This document shows positions 8,388 through 17,102 of a DNA stretch of 64,000 nucleotides, piece after piece. A program made the position numbers and the translations under genes. Each line of letters begins with the position of its first letter. Position 1 is the stretch's first letter. Source of the stretch: Microbacterium invictum (GTDB lineage: Bacteria > Actinomycetota > Actinomycetes > Actinomycetales > Microbacteriaceae); assembly GCF_014197265.1 (NCBI RefSeq), contig NZ_JACIFH010000001.1, positions 248,001 through 312,000 on the forward strand. The letters are read 5' to 3'. The notes under the pieces were generated by a model. The model did no database searches. It was not told the origin of the DNA and saw only the letters and a program-made list of their open reading frames with translations.

Positions 8388-10721
8388 ATGTCCGGCAGCA
8401 GCCGCGCTGCCCGCCAACCGTCACGTTGGCTGCGCATCGGCATCCCCGCACTCCTGGTCCTCGTCTGGCTCGTCGGAGGTGCGATCGGCGGCCCGTACTT
8501 CGGCAAGGTCGGCGAGGTGTCGACGAACGACCGGTCCACGTTCCTGCCCGAGCGGGCCGACGCGACCGCGGTGAACGAACGGCTGCCCGACTTCCTGGGC
8601 GCCGACAGCATTCCGGCGCTGGTCGTCGTCACCGGCGACGGTGAGCTCACCGATGCCCAGCTCGAAGCGCTGCAGACGCTCGCCGAGGATCTTGGCGCCG
8701 TCGACGGCGTGAACGGCGACGTGTCGCCCGCACTCCCTTCCGACGACTCGATGGCGGCGCAGATCATCGTGCCGCTGGACACCGGCGGCGACATCGACGG
8801 CATCGTCGAGGGCCTGCGCGCCGCCGTCTCCGACGACCTGCCCGCCGGCATGCAGGGGTGGGTGACCGGACCGGCAGGGTTCACCGCCGACCTGGTCGAG
8901 GGGTTCCTCGGCATCGACGGCCTGCTGCTCGGGGTCGCACTGCTGGCCGTCTTCATCATCCTGGTGATCGTCTACCGGTCACCGCTGCTGCCGGTGCTGG
9001 TGCTCCTGACCTCGATGTTCGCGCTGTGCGTGGCGCTGCTCACGGTCTGGTGGCTCGCGTACGCCGGCATCGTCGTGCTCAACGGCCAGGTGCAGGGGAT
9101 CCTGTTCATCCTCGTGATCGGCGCCGCCACCGACTATGCGCTCCTGTACGTCGCGCGGTTCCGTGAGGCGATCGCCGCGGGCGCGACGCGCTGGAGCGGC
9201 ATGCTGCAGGCATGGAAGGGTGCGGTCGAGCCGATCGTGGCATCCGGCGGCACGGTCATCGCGGGTCTGCTGTGCCTGCTGCTGTCCGACCTCGCCACCA
9301 ACCGCGCGCTCGGCCCGATCGCCTCGATCGGCATCGCGTTCTCGGTGCTGTCGGCGCTCACGTTCCTGCCGGCGCTGCTGGCCCTGGCCGGCCGCGCCGC
9401 GTTCTGGCCGTTCATCCCCAAAGAGCCGCTGGCCGTTCCCACCGATCTGACCCAGCCGGCGAAGGGCTTCTGGCCGCGTCAGGCGCGCCTGGTCGCCCGC
9501 CACTCCCGCGTGGTCTGGATCGTGTGCACGGTCGTGCTGCTCGCCGGGGCCGCCGGTGTCACGCAGCTCAAGGCCGACGGGGTGCCCACGAGCGAGTTCG
9601 TGCTCGGCGAGTCCGAGGCCCGCGACGGGCAGGTGGTGCTCGCCGAGCACTTCCCGGCAGGTTCCGGCAGCCCGGTCTACGTGGTCGTGCCCGAAGCCGA
9701 CCTGACCGCCACCGTCGACGCGCTCGACGCGAACGACGGCATCGAGGGCATCGCCGTGGCATCCGATGACTCGCCCACAGGTCAAGCCACCGTCACGCTC
9801 GAGAACGGCGAGCCGGTGTTCGCCGCGGTCGGCCCGCCGGGGACGGCGGCGCCCGCGCCGACCGTCGCGGACGGCGATGTGCTCGTGATCGGCACGCTGG
9901 CCGACGCGGCGGACTCCGTCGCCGCGGAGGACACCGTGCGACAGGTGCGCGCCGACCTCGACGACGCCCTCGGCTCGGGCACTGCCCTCGTCGGCGGCGA
10001 GACGGCGACCGACATCGACACGATCGACACGTCGACCCGCGACCGGACCGTCATCATCCCGGTGATCCTCGTGGTGATCCTGTTCATCCTGATGCTGCTG
10101 CTGCGCTCGCTGGTGGCGCCGCTCATCCTGATCGCGACCGTGATCCTGTCGTTCCTCACGGCGCTGGGCGTCAGCGCACTCGTCTTCAACGGGGTGTTCC
10201 AGTTCCCCGGCGCGGACCCCGCGGTGCCGCTGTACGGATTCGTGTTCCTCGTCGCGCTGGGCGTCGACTACAACATCTTCTTGATGTCGCGCGTGCGTGA
10301 GGAGTCCCTCGTGCACAGCACGAGGCCGGGCATCCTGCGTGGGCTGGTGACCACCGGCGGAGTCATCACCTCGGCGGGGCTGGTGCTGGCGGCGACCTTC
10401 GCCGCACTCGGGGTGATCCCGATCCTGTTCCTCGCGCAGATCGCGTTCATCGTCGCCTTCGGCGTGCTGCTGGACACCTTCGTCGTGCGGTCGCTGCTCG
10501 TGCCCGCGCTCTCGTACGACATCGGCCGGGCCATCTGGTGGCCGTCGCAGCTCTCGCGGCGGGGCGCGGTGGCCGAAGGCGCCGGGGGAGTCGATGCTCG
10601 CGACATGGATGCCGGGGCGACGGATGCCGGGGCGACGGACGCCGGAGAAGTGGATGCCGCAGCCGAGGGCGATCCGGCGACGATGACGCGCGCGGAGTAT
10701 CGGCGTACGCTCGAAGAATGA
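8388..10721 (+). CDS. MMPL-family RND transporter
   Basis: 777-aa polytopic membrane protein of the MMPL/RND superfamily, which exports lipids or other hydrophobic compounds by proton antiport. Two halves are each made of one TM helix, an extracytoplasmic domain and a bundle of TM helices. TDYALLYVARFRE and VDYNIFLMSRVREE are the paired MMPL signatures. The start is ATG 8388, with TAGGCT (8375-8380) 7 nt upstream. The cytoplasmic tail carries a small repeat (DAGATDAGATDAG, DNA 10605-10660) before a basic end. The TGA overlaps the pncA ATG. Substrate unknown. Confidence 0.9.
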   Translation: MSGSSRAARQPSRWLRIGIPALLVLVWLVGGAIGGPYFGKVGEVSTNDRSTFLPERADATAVNERLPDFLGADSIPALVVVTGDGELTDAQLEALQTLAEDLGAVDGVNGDVSPALPSDDSMAAQIIVPLDTGGDIDGIVEGLRAAVSDDLPAGMQGWVTGPAGFTADLVEGFLGIDGLLLGVALLAVFIILVIVYRSPLLPVLVLLTSMFALCVALLTVWWLAYAGIVVLNGQVQGILFILVIGAATDYALLYVARFREAIAAGATRWSGMLQAWKGAVEPIVASGGTVIAGLLCLLLSDLATNRALGPIASIGIAFSVLSALTFLPALLALAGRAAFWPFIPKEPLAVPTDLTQPAKGFWPRQARLVARHSRVVWIVCTVVLLAGAAGVTQLKADGVPTSEFVLGESEARDGQVVLAEHFPAGSGSPVYVVVPEADLTATVDALDANDGIEGIAVASDDSPTGQATVTLENGEPVFAAVGPPGTAAPAPTVADGDVLVIGTLADAADSVAAEDTVRQVRADLDDALGSGTALVGGETATDIDTIDTSTRDRTVIIPVILVVILFILMLLLRSLVAPLILIATVILSFLTALGVSALVFNGVFQFPGADPAVPLYGFVFLVALGVDYNIFLMSRVREESLVHSTRPGILRGLVTTGGVITSAGLVLAATFAALGVIPILFLAQIAFIVAFGVLLDTFVVRSLLVPALSYDIGRAIWWPSQLSRRGAVAEGAGGVDARDMDAGATDAGATDAGEVDAAAEGDPATMTRAEYRRTLEE

Positions 10722-11293
10722 CCAGGGCACTGTTCATCGTCGACGTCCAGAACGATTTCACCGAGGGCGGAGCGCTCGGCGTGGCGGGCGGAGACGCCGT
10801 CGCCGAGGGCATCACAGCCCACCTCGCCGCGCACGCCGGCGACTACGGTCTGATCATCGCGTCGCGCGACTGGCATGATGCCGAGGGCGACAACGGCGGT
10901 CACTTCGCCGACGAGCCCGACTTCGCAGGCACCTGGCCGGTGCACTGCGTCGCCGAGACCGCGGGGGCGGAATACGACCCCGGGCTGTCGACCGACGCGG
11001 TCACCCATCACGTGAAGAAGGGCCAGGGGGTCCCGGCGTACTCCCTGTTCGAGGGCGTCACCGACGACGGCCAGACCGTGGCGCAGCTGCTCGACGAGCA
11101 CGGTGTGGTGGACGTCGACGTGACCGGCATCGCCACGGACTACTGCGTCCGCGCATCCGCCCTCGATGCGATCGAGCACGGCCGGCATGTGCGCATCCTC
11201 ACCGCACTGGTCGCGGGCGTCGCAGCCGAGTCGAGCGAAGCCGCCCTCGCCGAGCTCGCGCACGCCGGCGCAGAGCTCGTCACGGACGCCTGA
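10718..11293 (+). CDS. pncA: nicotinamidase
   Basis: Isochorismatase-like hydrolase that deamidates nicotinamide to nicotinate in NAD salvage. The protein is 191 aa. The triad is visible: Asp9 (VDVQNDF), Lys101 (KKGQG) and Cys143 (TDYCV). SRDWHD and GGHF provide the metal-site residues. The start overlaps the MMPL stop (ATGA). TACGCT (10706-10711) also sits 6 nt upstream, so there may be a leaderless transcript as well as read-through. Confidence 0.94.
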   Translation: MTRALFIVDVQNDFTEGGALGVAGGDAVAEGITAHLAAHAGDYGLIIASRDWHDAEGDNGGHFADEPDFAGTWPVHCVAETAGAEYDPGLSTDAVTHHVKKGQGVPAYSLFEGVTDDGQTVAQLLDEHGVVDVDVTGIATDYCVRASALDAIEHGRHVRILTALVAGVAAESSEAALAELAHAGAELVTDA

Positions 11294-11314
11294 CGCCGGC
11301 GGCCGCCCTGCGCG

Positions 11315-11425
11315 ATGCCCGCGGGCTGCGGCCCGAACTCCGTCACCGTCCCCGTCGAGATCGAGGGCACCATCGAGCCGCCCGACGAGTGGTGGCGTCT
11401 GACCCACCCGGGCGAGCTCGGCTAG
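11315..11425 (+). CDS. possible 36-aa small protein
   Basis: ATG to TAG, 36 codons, with codon use typical of this genome (GTC, GAG, ACC, CCG). It contains a Pro/Glu-rich stretch ending in EWWRLTHPGELG. There is no clear ribosome-binding site and no recognised family. It may be a real small gene or a remnant of a longer one lost next to tRNA-Lys. Confidence 0.3.
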   Translation: MPAGCGPNSVTVPVEIEGTIEPPDEWWRLTHPGELG

Positions 11426-11465
11426 GACCGTGGAACGTCGGAGGTAGCCGATAGAACGGAAAGGT

Positions 11466-11536
11466 GCCCCCGGAGAATTACGATATCTCGACCCACCGGT
11501 TAAAAGCCGGTTGCTCTGCCTCTGAGCTACGGGGGC
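11466..11536 (-). tRNA. tRNA-Lys (UUU anticodon), unusual T-arm
   Basis: On the minus strand: acceptor GCCCCCG/CGGGGGC, D-arm GCTC-AGAGGCA-GAGC, and anticodon arm ACCGG-CTTTTAA-CCGGT (anticodon TTT). The T-arm is odd. The loop reads ATCGTAA in place of TTCRANN, with A at 54 and T at 58, and the stem pair 53-61 is T opposite T. The encoded end is ACC followed by T, so CCA is not fully encoded. Its promoter must lie inside the divergent HNH remnant. It may still work, or it may be decaying. Confidence 0.8.
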
Positions 11537-11538
11537 GC

Positions 11539-11760
11539 GTGGACGTACACAAGACGTGCGGCTCCTGTGGGAAGTCTAAGCCACTCGCCGAGTACAACAG
11601 AAAGTCGTCGAGCAAGGACGGGCGCCGAGAAGGTCGTCGTGATTACCTGCGAGATCATCCGTGTATCGACTGCGGAATCACCGACCTCCGCGTTCTCGAC
11701 TTCGATCATCGGCCGGGATCAGGCAAGAGGCATGACGTGATGCGCGACTCCGCGGAGTAG
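11539..11760 (+). pseudogene. HNH endonuclease-like remnant
   Basis: 73 codons from GTG 11539. Two CxxC pairs (KTCGSCGKSKPL and HPCIDCG) and LDFDH recall small HNH proteins of phages and mobile elements. The usual segment between DGR and the second CxxC (a further Cys pair and Tyr-rich stretch) is missing, and the protein ends soon after DFDH. The DNA is visibly lower in GC than its neighbours. It starts 3 bp from tRNA-Lys on the opposite strand. It looks like an eroded transferred gene, although a short functional protein cannot be excluded. Confidence 0.6.
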
Positions 11761-11830
11761 CCCGCTCGCCCCGCCCCGGCACATGCGGCATGCTGGGTTC
11801 ACACAGCCGAACGACGACGAAGGGGATGCC

Positions 11831-12358
11831 GTGGCCGCCCAACCCGATGACCCGTCCGTGGAACCCGCCCCGAACACCGAGGCGCTGCAGACGATTCAGC
11901 GGCGCAACTGGACCCGGACGATCGTCGGCGTGGTCGGAGCCATGGTGCTGCTGGTCGGACTGGGATGGATCGCCGGAACGATCATGAACACCTTCGCGCT
12001 GACGCCGGAAGAACGGGCGCTCGCCGACGTGCGGGATGCGGCTGACTCCCTGACCGCCACCGCGGAGGGCGAGGACGATGTGCGGGCGGCCGTGACGTGG
12101 TCGGCCGCGCTCGGCACCGCCGTGCTCGACGCGAGCGGACTTCCCGACGTCACCGCCGAAGAGGAGATCGCGGTCTGGTACGTCCAGGGTGACGAGTATG
12201 ACCGCGCCGACCGGTTCCGCCCGATCGACGGGTCGGCGACCGTCATCCTCAGCGAACTGTGGCCGGACGGCGCCGTGATCGAACTGTCGGTCGACCCGGT
12301 CGGCGGCGGCTCATCGGGGGAGCCACTCGCCGCCCCGTTGCTCACGATCGAACCATGA
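11831..12358 (+). CDS. hypothetical single-TM protein
   Basis: 175 aa from GTG 11831, preceded by AAGGGG. An in-frame ATG at 11783 would add 16 residues but lacks a ribosome-binding site. An acidic N-terminus is followed by one TM helix (IVGVVGAMVLLVGLGWIAG) and an extracytoplasmic domain of about 120 aa beginning after ALTPEERAL. No family recognised. A hairpin follows the stop. Confidence 0.7.
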   Translation: MAAQPDDPSVEPAPNTEALQTIQRRNWTRTIVGVVGAMVLLVGLGWIAGTIMNTFALTPEERALADVRDAADSLTATAEGEDDVRAAVTWSAALGTAVLDASGLPDVTAEEEIAVWYVQGDEYDRADRFRPIDGSATVILSELWPDGAVIELSVDPVGGGSSGEPLAAPLLTIEP

Positions 12359-12367
12359 GGGCCCCCG

Positions 12368-12396
12368 CCTGCGGCCGCAGCGTGCCGGGCCGCAGG
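12368..12396 (+). terminator. hairpin between two hypotheticals
   Basis: CCTGCGGCC (12368-12376) and GGCCGCAGG (12388-12396) form a 9-bp perfect stem with an 11-nt loop, 10 bp after the previous stop. The -10 hexamer of the next gene (12397-12402) begins at its foot. Confidence 0.55.
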
Positions 12397-12408
12397 TAGC
12401 CTGGAACG

Positions 12409-13047
12409 ATGAGCGACGCGTCCCGGGACTTCCACAAGCCCGTCCGTCGCCCCGCTGAGCACCTCGATCGGCTGTTCGCGGGGGAGGACCCCGCCGAGGT
12501 GTCGCGCGTGGCCCACAAGACCGCGACGGCCCTGCTGTCGCGGGTGCGTGAAGAGCCGACGGATGCCGTGGTCGAGCGTCTCGTGTCATTCACCGACGAA
12601 CACGGCATCGACGCCATCGCCGAGCTGTGGTCGCGCTCGCCGGGCAAGACGCTGCCCGGCGCCCTCTGGCGGCTGTACCTCGTGCAGCTGATGATCCATG
12701 ACGACCCGCAGACCGTGGCGCTGCTGTTCGAACGCGGCCGGACCGTGCTGCACTCCTCGGACGCGGTGGTCGCGGGCGCTCCGACGCCTGCCGGGCCGGA
12801 CGAGCTCGTCGCCCTCATCGCGACCATCCTGCGCGGGGTGTTCACCGGCGACTTCGCCGTCGCGCTCGAACGCGCCGCCGCGTTCTGCCGCGTCGTGGGG
12901 GCCGGCGCCACCGACCTGGCCGACGACTACGACGCGACCGAGCCCGACCGCGCCACGGCGCTGACGGCCCGCGCGCTGCGCCTGTCCACGTATGCCGGCG
13001 ACCTCGCCGCCGCGGCCCGGCTGTGGCGCCGCGACGCCCTCACCTGA
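12409..13047 (+). CDS. conserved actinobacterial hypothetical protein
   Basis: 212 aa, all-helical in appearance, with conserved-looking segments FHKPVRRPAEHLDRLFAGEDP, ELWSRSPGKTLPGALWR and ERAAAFCRVVGAGA. From memory, relatives in this family are sometimes labelled RNA polymerase beta subunit by automatic pipelines; nothing in the sequence supports that. The start is set by TAGCCT (12397-12402), 6 nt before the ATG, so it is probably leaderless. Function unknown. Confidence 0.8.
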   Translation: MSDASRDFHKPVRRPAEHLDRLFAGEDPAEVSRVAHKTATALLSRVREEPTDAVVERLVSFTDEHGIDAIAELWSRSPGKTLPGALWRLYLVQLMIHDDPQTVALLFERGRTVLHSSDAVVAGAPTPAGPDELVALIATILRGVFTGDFAVALERAAAFCRVVGAGATDLADDYDATEPDRATALTARALRLSTYAGDLAAAARLWRRDALT

Positions 13048-13079
13048 GTGCGACGATCGATCGCCGGGCAAAGAAAATG

Positions 13080-13156
13080 CCGGGCCGCAGAACGCCTCTC
13101 GGCGCGAGGCCGCTCGCAGCGGCAGAAGATGGAGCCCGGGGTTACTGCGGCCCGGC
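13080..13156 (-). ncRNA. candidate structured RNA or terminator
   Basis: GCCGGGCCGCAG (13080-13091) and CTGCGGCCCGGC (13145-13156) form a perfect 12-bp closing stem around 53 nt that can fold further (CGGCGCGAGGCCG, GCTCGCAGCGGC). On the minus strand a TACACT hexamer lies about 7 nt before the first arm, and the second arm is followed by ATTTTCTTT, like a terminator. It does not match tmRNA, SRP, 6S or RNase P cores. Strand and function are inferred only. Confidence 0.4.
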
Positions 13157-13221
13157 CATAGAAGTGTAACCGACCAGCGGCGTGAACATTCCCGAACCCC
13201 GGGAGTCGTAGGCTCGATGAC

Positions 13222-14106
13222 ATGACACGGCGATTCGCGCTGATGATCGAGCCCGCGGCATCCGATGATCCGCGCACCGACTTCGCGACCACCTTCACCG
13301 AGGTCGACCCCTCGGCCCCCGCACTCACCGTCGGCGAGCTCAGCACCCAGCGCGGTGACGGGGTGTTCGAGTCGATCGGCGTCATCGACAGGCACGCGCA
13401 GGAAGTCGCCGCGCACCTCGACCGTCTCGCCCACTCCGCGCGGCTGTGCGACCTCCCCGCGCCGCACCTGGCGCAGTGGCGTCAGGCGATCGCCCGCGCC
13501 GCGGCGGCGTGCGGGCCGGGGGAGTCGATCGTGAAGCTCGTCCTCAGTCGCGGCGTCGAGCACGGCCCCGCCCCCACCGCCTGGGTGACCGCGGCGCCGG
13601 CCGCGGACTTCACAGCCGTGCGCGCCGAAGGCGTCCGCGTCGTCACTCTCGACCGCGGCTACGATCTCGACACCCCGGCACGCGCGCCCTGGCTGCTGCT
13701 GGGGGCCAAGACCCTCTCCTACGCCGTGAACATGGCCGCCCTGCGAGCAGCACGGCAGCGCGGCGCCGACGATGCGATCTTCGTCTCCAGCGACGGATTC
13801 GTGCTCGAGGCGCCGACCGCCTCGGTGATCCTCCGCCGGGGCGATACCTTCGTCACCCCGGCCGCGCAGGGCGCGATCCTGCAGGGCACCACCCAGCAGA
13901 GCCTGTTCGAGCACCTCGAGTCGCAGGGCTTCACGACCGCGTATGAGACGATCCCGGCATCCACTCTTCCGGCGGTGGATGCCGCATGGCTCGTCTCCAG
14001 CCTGCGACTGGCCGCACCGGTCACCGCCGTCGACGGCGCCGCGCTGACACACGACCGCGCCCTGACCACGGCGATGAACGCCTACCTGCTGAGCCCGCGT
14101 GACTGA
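13222..14106 (+). CDS. pabC: class IV aminotransferase, aminodeoxychorismate lyase type
   Basis: PLP-dependent fold-type IV enzyme. In the PabC role it splits 4-amino-4-deoxychorismate to p-aminobenzoate and pyruvate for folate. The protein is 294 aa. The PLP Lys is at about 163 (LLGAKTLSYAVNM), with GDGVFESIGV near the N-terminus and DGFVLEAPTASV plus GTTQQSL in the C-terminal half. A branched-chain or D-amino-acid aminotransferase is the alternative. The start has TAGGCT (13209-13214) 7 nt upstream. Confidence 0.78.
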   Translation: MTRRFALMIEPAASDDPRTDFATTFTEVDPSAPALTVGELSTQRGDGVFESIGVIDRHAQEVAAHLDRLAHSARLCDLPAPHLAQWRQAIARAAAACGPGESIVKLVLSRGVEHGPAPTAWVTAAPAADFTAVRAEGVRVVTLDRGYDLDTPARAPWLLLGAKTLSYAVNMAALRAARQRGADDAIFVSSDGFVLEAPTASVILRRGDTFVTPAAQGAILQGTTQQSLFEHLESQGFTTAYETIPASTLPAVDAAWLVSSLRLAAPVTAVDGAALTHDRALTTAMNAYLLSPRD

Positions 14107-14108
14107 CG

Positions 14109-14127
14109 GCCGCTAAGCCCCAGCGGC
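14109..14127. terminator. weak hairpin between convergent pabC and pstB
   Basis: GCCGCT (14109-14114) and AGCGGC (14122-14127) form a 6-bp stem with a 7-nt loop in the 32-bp gap between convergent genes. There is no T-run. Confidence 0.3.
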
Positions 14128-14138
14128 AGGCCCGGCCA

Positions 14139-14918
14139 TCACCCGAAACGGCCGGACACGTAGTCTTCGGTGGCCTGCACCGAAGGAGTCGTGAAGATCG
14201 TGCCGGTCTCGTCGTACTCGATGAGCTTTCCGGGCTTGCCCGTGCCGGCGATGTTGAAGAACGCGGTCTTGTCGCTCACGCGCGACGCCTGCTGCATGTT
14301 GTGCGTCACGATGACGATCGTGTAGTCCTGCTTGAGCTCCTGGATGAGCTCCTCGATCGCGAACGTCGAGATGGGATCCAGTGCCGAGCAGGGCTCGTCC
14401 ATGAGCAGGACGTCCGGCTCCACCGCGATCGCCCGCGCGATGCACAGTCGCTGCTGCTGGCCGCCCGACAGGCCCGAGCCGGGCTTGTCGAGCCGGTCCT
14501 TGACCTCGTTCCACAGGTTCGCGCCCACGAGTGAGCGCTCCACGAGCGCGTCGGCGTCGGAGCGCGAGATGCGCTTGTTGTTGAGCTTCACGCCGGCCAG
14601 CACGTTCTCGCGGATCGACATCGTGGGGAACGGGTTCGGACGCTGGAAGACCATGCCGATCTGGCGACGCACGAGCACGGGGTCGACCCCGTTGCCGTAG
14701 AGGTCTTCGCCGTCGAGCAGCACCTTGCCCTCGACGCGTGCACCGGGGATCACTTCGTGCATGCGGTTCAGGGTGCGCAGGAAGGTGGACTTGCCGCACC
14801 CGGACGGACCGATGAACGCGGTCACGCTGCGCGGCTCGATTTCGAGGGAGACGCCCTCCACGGCGAGGAACTCGCTGTAGTAGACGTTGAGGTCGTTGAC
14901 TTCGATGCTCTTGGACAC
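14139..14918 (-). CDS. pstB: phosphate ABC transporter ATPase PstB
   Basis: ATPase of the high-affinity phosphate importer. The protein is 259 aa. Walker [10 protein letters not shown] is at 37-45, followed by signature LSGGQQQR, Walker [14 protein letters not shown] and the switch His in THNMQQ. The GTG start was chosen because the reading frame upstream belongs to the pstA region. It is last in the pstS-pstC-pstA-pstB order and is transcribed toward pabC. Confidence 0.95.
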   Translation of the reverse strand: MSKSIEVNDLNVYYSEFLAVEGVSLEIEPRSVTAFIGPSGCGKSTFLRTLNRMHEVIPGARVEGKVLLDGEDLYGNGVDPVLVRRQIGMVFQRPNPFPTMSIRENVLAGVKLNNKRISRSDADALVERSLVGANLWNEVKDRLDKPGSGLSGGQQQRLCIARAIAVEPDVLLMDEPCSALDPISTFAIEELIQELKQDYTIVIVTHNMQQASRVSDKTAFFNIAGTGKPGKLIEYDETGTIFTTPSVQATEDYVSGRFG

Positions 14919-14950
14919 GTCGGGTACTTTCTTGGTGGAGCGGATGCCGG

Positions 14951-16048
14951 TCAGCGGCCGAACTTGGGAGCGAATCTCTTCGCGATGAAGCGGGCGAGGA
15001 GGTTCAGCACCATGACGATGATGATGAGCGTCAAGGCGCCCGCCCAGGCGCGGCCGAGGGCGGCGTCGATGTTGGTGCCGGGGTTCTGGAACTGGGTGTA
15101 GACGAACACCGGCAGCGTCATCATGGGCTGGTTGAACAGGTCGAGGTTGAGGGAGGTGGTGAAGCCGGCCGTCAGCAGCAGCGGTGCGGTCTCGCCGATG
15201 ACGCGGGACACCGAGAGCATGATTCCCGTGGTGATGCCCGCGATGGCGGTGGGAAGGACCACCTTGGCGATGGTGAGCCACTTGGGCACCCCGAGGGCGT
15301 ACGAGGCCTCGCGCAGTTCGTTGGGCACCAGCCGCAGCATCTCCTCGCTGGAGCGCACGACCACCGGGATCATGAGCACGGTCAGCGAGAGCGCGCCCAT
15401 GATGCCCATGTACTGTCCGGGACCTATCACCATCGAGAACAGGGCGACGACGAACAGACCCGCCACGATCGAGGGGATGCCGGTCATGACGTCGACGAAG
15501 AACGTGATCGACTTGGCGAGCCGGCCGCGACCGTACTCGACAAGGTAGATCGAGGTGAGCAGGCCGATCGGCACCGAGATCACGCTCGCGGCGAGGGTGA
15601 CCAGCAGGGTGCCCCAGATCGCGTGCACGGCGCCGCCGCCCTCGCCGACCACGTTGCGCATGGTCCACGAGAAGAACGTCGGGTCGAACCGCGTGATGCC
15701 GTCGACGACGACCGTGTAGAGCAGCGAGACCAGCGGGATCAGCGCCAGGGTGAACGCGAAGCTGACCAGCACGGTCGCGAGCCGGTCGGCGGCGTGGCGG
15801 GAGGTCTCGACGATGTTCGAGAAGATCACGGTGCTGACGGCGAAGAAGAGGAAGCCGAAGAACAGGGCGCCCGCGATGTTGAAGTCGTGCAGCTCGCCGC
15901 CGAGGTTGAGGATCGTGAAGACCGAGCCCGACACCAGCATGCCGAGCCCCAGCAGAGCCCACGGCAGCCACTTGGGCAGCTGGCCGGCGGTCAGCGAGGT
16001 CGCCTTGCCCGACACGGTCGAGGGCGGGGCGGCAGCGGTGACGGTCAT
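14951..16048 (-). CDS. pstA: phosphate ABC transporter permease PstA
   Basis: Inner-membrane permease of the Pst importer. The protein is 365 aa with six or more TM helices; an N-terminal pair of helices lies before the core. The cytoplasmic EAA-type loop is [15 protein letters not shown]. The ATG overlaps the pstC stop (ATGA), so translation is coupled. Confidence 0.94.
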   Translation of the reverse strand: MTVTAAAPPSTVSGKATSLTAGQLPKWLPWALLGLGMLVSGSVFTILNLGGELHDFNIAGALFFGFLFFAVSTVIFSNIVETSRHAADRLATVLVSFAFTLALIPLVSLLYTVVVDGITRFDPTFFSWTMRNVVGEGGGAVHAIWGTLLVTLAASVISVPIGLLTSIYLVEYGRGRLAKSITFFVDVMTGIPSIVAGLFVVALFSMVIGPGQYMGIMGALSLTVLMIPVVVRSSEEMLRLVPNELREASYALGVPKWLTIAKVVLPTAIAGITTGIMLSVSRVIGETAPLLLTAGFTTSLNLDLFNQPMMTLPVFVYTQFQNPGTNIDAALGRAWAGALTLIIIVMVLNLLARFIAKRFAPKFGR

Positions 16049-17010
16049 CAGTTTGCTCCAGAGAACTCGGCGCGGCGGCTTACGACCCAGCGCGCGAACG
16101 CGTTGACGGCGAAAGTGACGATGAACAGGATCAGGCCGGTGGCGATCAGGGCGTTGACGCCCGTGCCGTGGGCCTCGCCGAACTTGAGGGCGATGTTCGC
16201 GGGGATCGGGGTGGGGTTGGTCGAGGTGAGCACCTCGAACGTGATGACGCCTGAGGCCGAGAGCACCATCGTCACGGCCATCGTCTCGCCCAGCGCGCGT
16301 CCGAGCGCCAGCATCGCCGCCGAGACCATGCCGCCGCGCCCGAACGGGAAGACCGCCATGCGGATCATCTCCCAGCGCGTGGAGCCGAGGGCGAGCGCGG
16401 CCTCTTCGTGCAGCTTCGGAGTCTGGAGGAACACCTCGCGGCAGATCGCGGTCATGATCGGCAGGACCATGACCGCCAGCACCAGCGCGGCGGTGAGGAT
16501 CGTGCGCCCGGTGGCCGAGACGGTGCCGCTGAACAGCGGGAACCAGCCGAGGTTCGCATTGAGCCAGACGAAGAACGGCTGCAGGAAGCCGGCGAAGACG
16601 AGCGCGCCCCACAAGCCGAACACGACGGAGGGGATCGCGGCGAGAAGGTCGATGATGTAGCCGAGCATCGTGGCGAGGCGGCGCGGTGCGTAGTGGGAGA
16701 TGAACAACGCGATGCCGATGCTCAGCGGCGCGGCGATGAGGAGGGCGAGCACGGCCGCCCAGATCGTGCCGAAGACGAGGGGGGTGACATACGTGAGGAA
16801 GCTCTCGCCCTTGAGGATCGGGTTCTCATCGGGGTCCTCGGTGAGGGCCGGCAGCGACTGCGCGATGAGGAAGGCGGTGACGGCGACGAGGATGACGAGG
16901 ATCAAGATGCCCGCACCGAGTGCGGTTCCGGAGAACACGAGGTCTCCGAGGCGGCGCTTGGCCGGGCGTCGCTCGGCGATGCTGGTCGCCGATTCGGTGT
17001 CGGTGGTCAT
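16048..17010 (-). CDS. pstC: phosphate ABC transporter permease PstC
   Basis: Partner permease of PstA. The protein is 320 aa with six TM helices and the EAA loop [16 protein letters not shown]. The start is ATG 17010, preceded by GAGGAGAAG. A long hairpin separates it from pstS upstream. The frame remains open upstream of the ATG but runs through the hairpin and has no ribosome-binding site there. Confidence 0.94.
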   Translation of the reverse strand: MTTDTESATSIAERRPAKRRLGDLVFSGTALGAGILILVILVAVTAFLIAQSLPALTEDPDENPILKGESFLTYVTPLVFGTIWAAVLALLIAAPLSIGIALFISHYAPRRLATMLGYIIDLLAAIPSVVFGLWGALVFAGFLQPFFVWLNANLGWFPLFSGTVSATGRTILTAALVLAVMVLPIMTAICREVFLQTPKLHEEAALALGSTRWEMIRMAVFPFGRGGMVSAAMLALGRALGETMAVTMVLSASGVITFEVLTSTNPTPIPANIALKFGEAHGTGVNALIATGLILFIVTFAVNAFARWVVSRRAEFSGAN

Positions 17011-17052
17011 CTTCTCCTCAGACCTGTGGTTCTCGGGTGGTGCGGGTTCCAG

Positions 17053-17089
17053 GTGTTGCCCCGGCCCGGTGACCGGGCCGGGGCAACAC
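17053..17089 (-). terminator. 18-bp hairpin between pstS and pstC
   Basis: GTGTTGCCCCGGCCCGGT (17053-17070) is followed, after a single base, by its perfect reverse complement (17072-17089). It sits 14 bp after the pstS stop and has no T-tract. It probably ends or stabilises most pstS transcripts so that the binding protein is made in excess over the permeases. Confidence 0.8.
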
Positions 17090-17102
17090 GAGGTGGATGC
17101 GA

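Noticed and set aside
11466..11536. Active integration site at tRNA-Lys
   Set aside because: No integrase gene and no clear direct repeat of the tRNA end; only scar-like remnants are visible.
13080..13156. SRP RNA, 6S RNA or tmRNA
   Set aside because: No SRP tetraloop/asymmetric-loop core, too short for 6S, and no tRNA-like ends.
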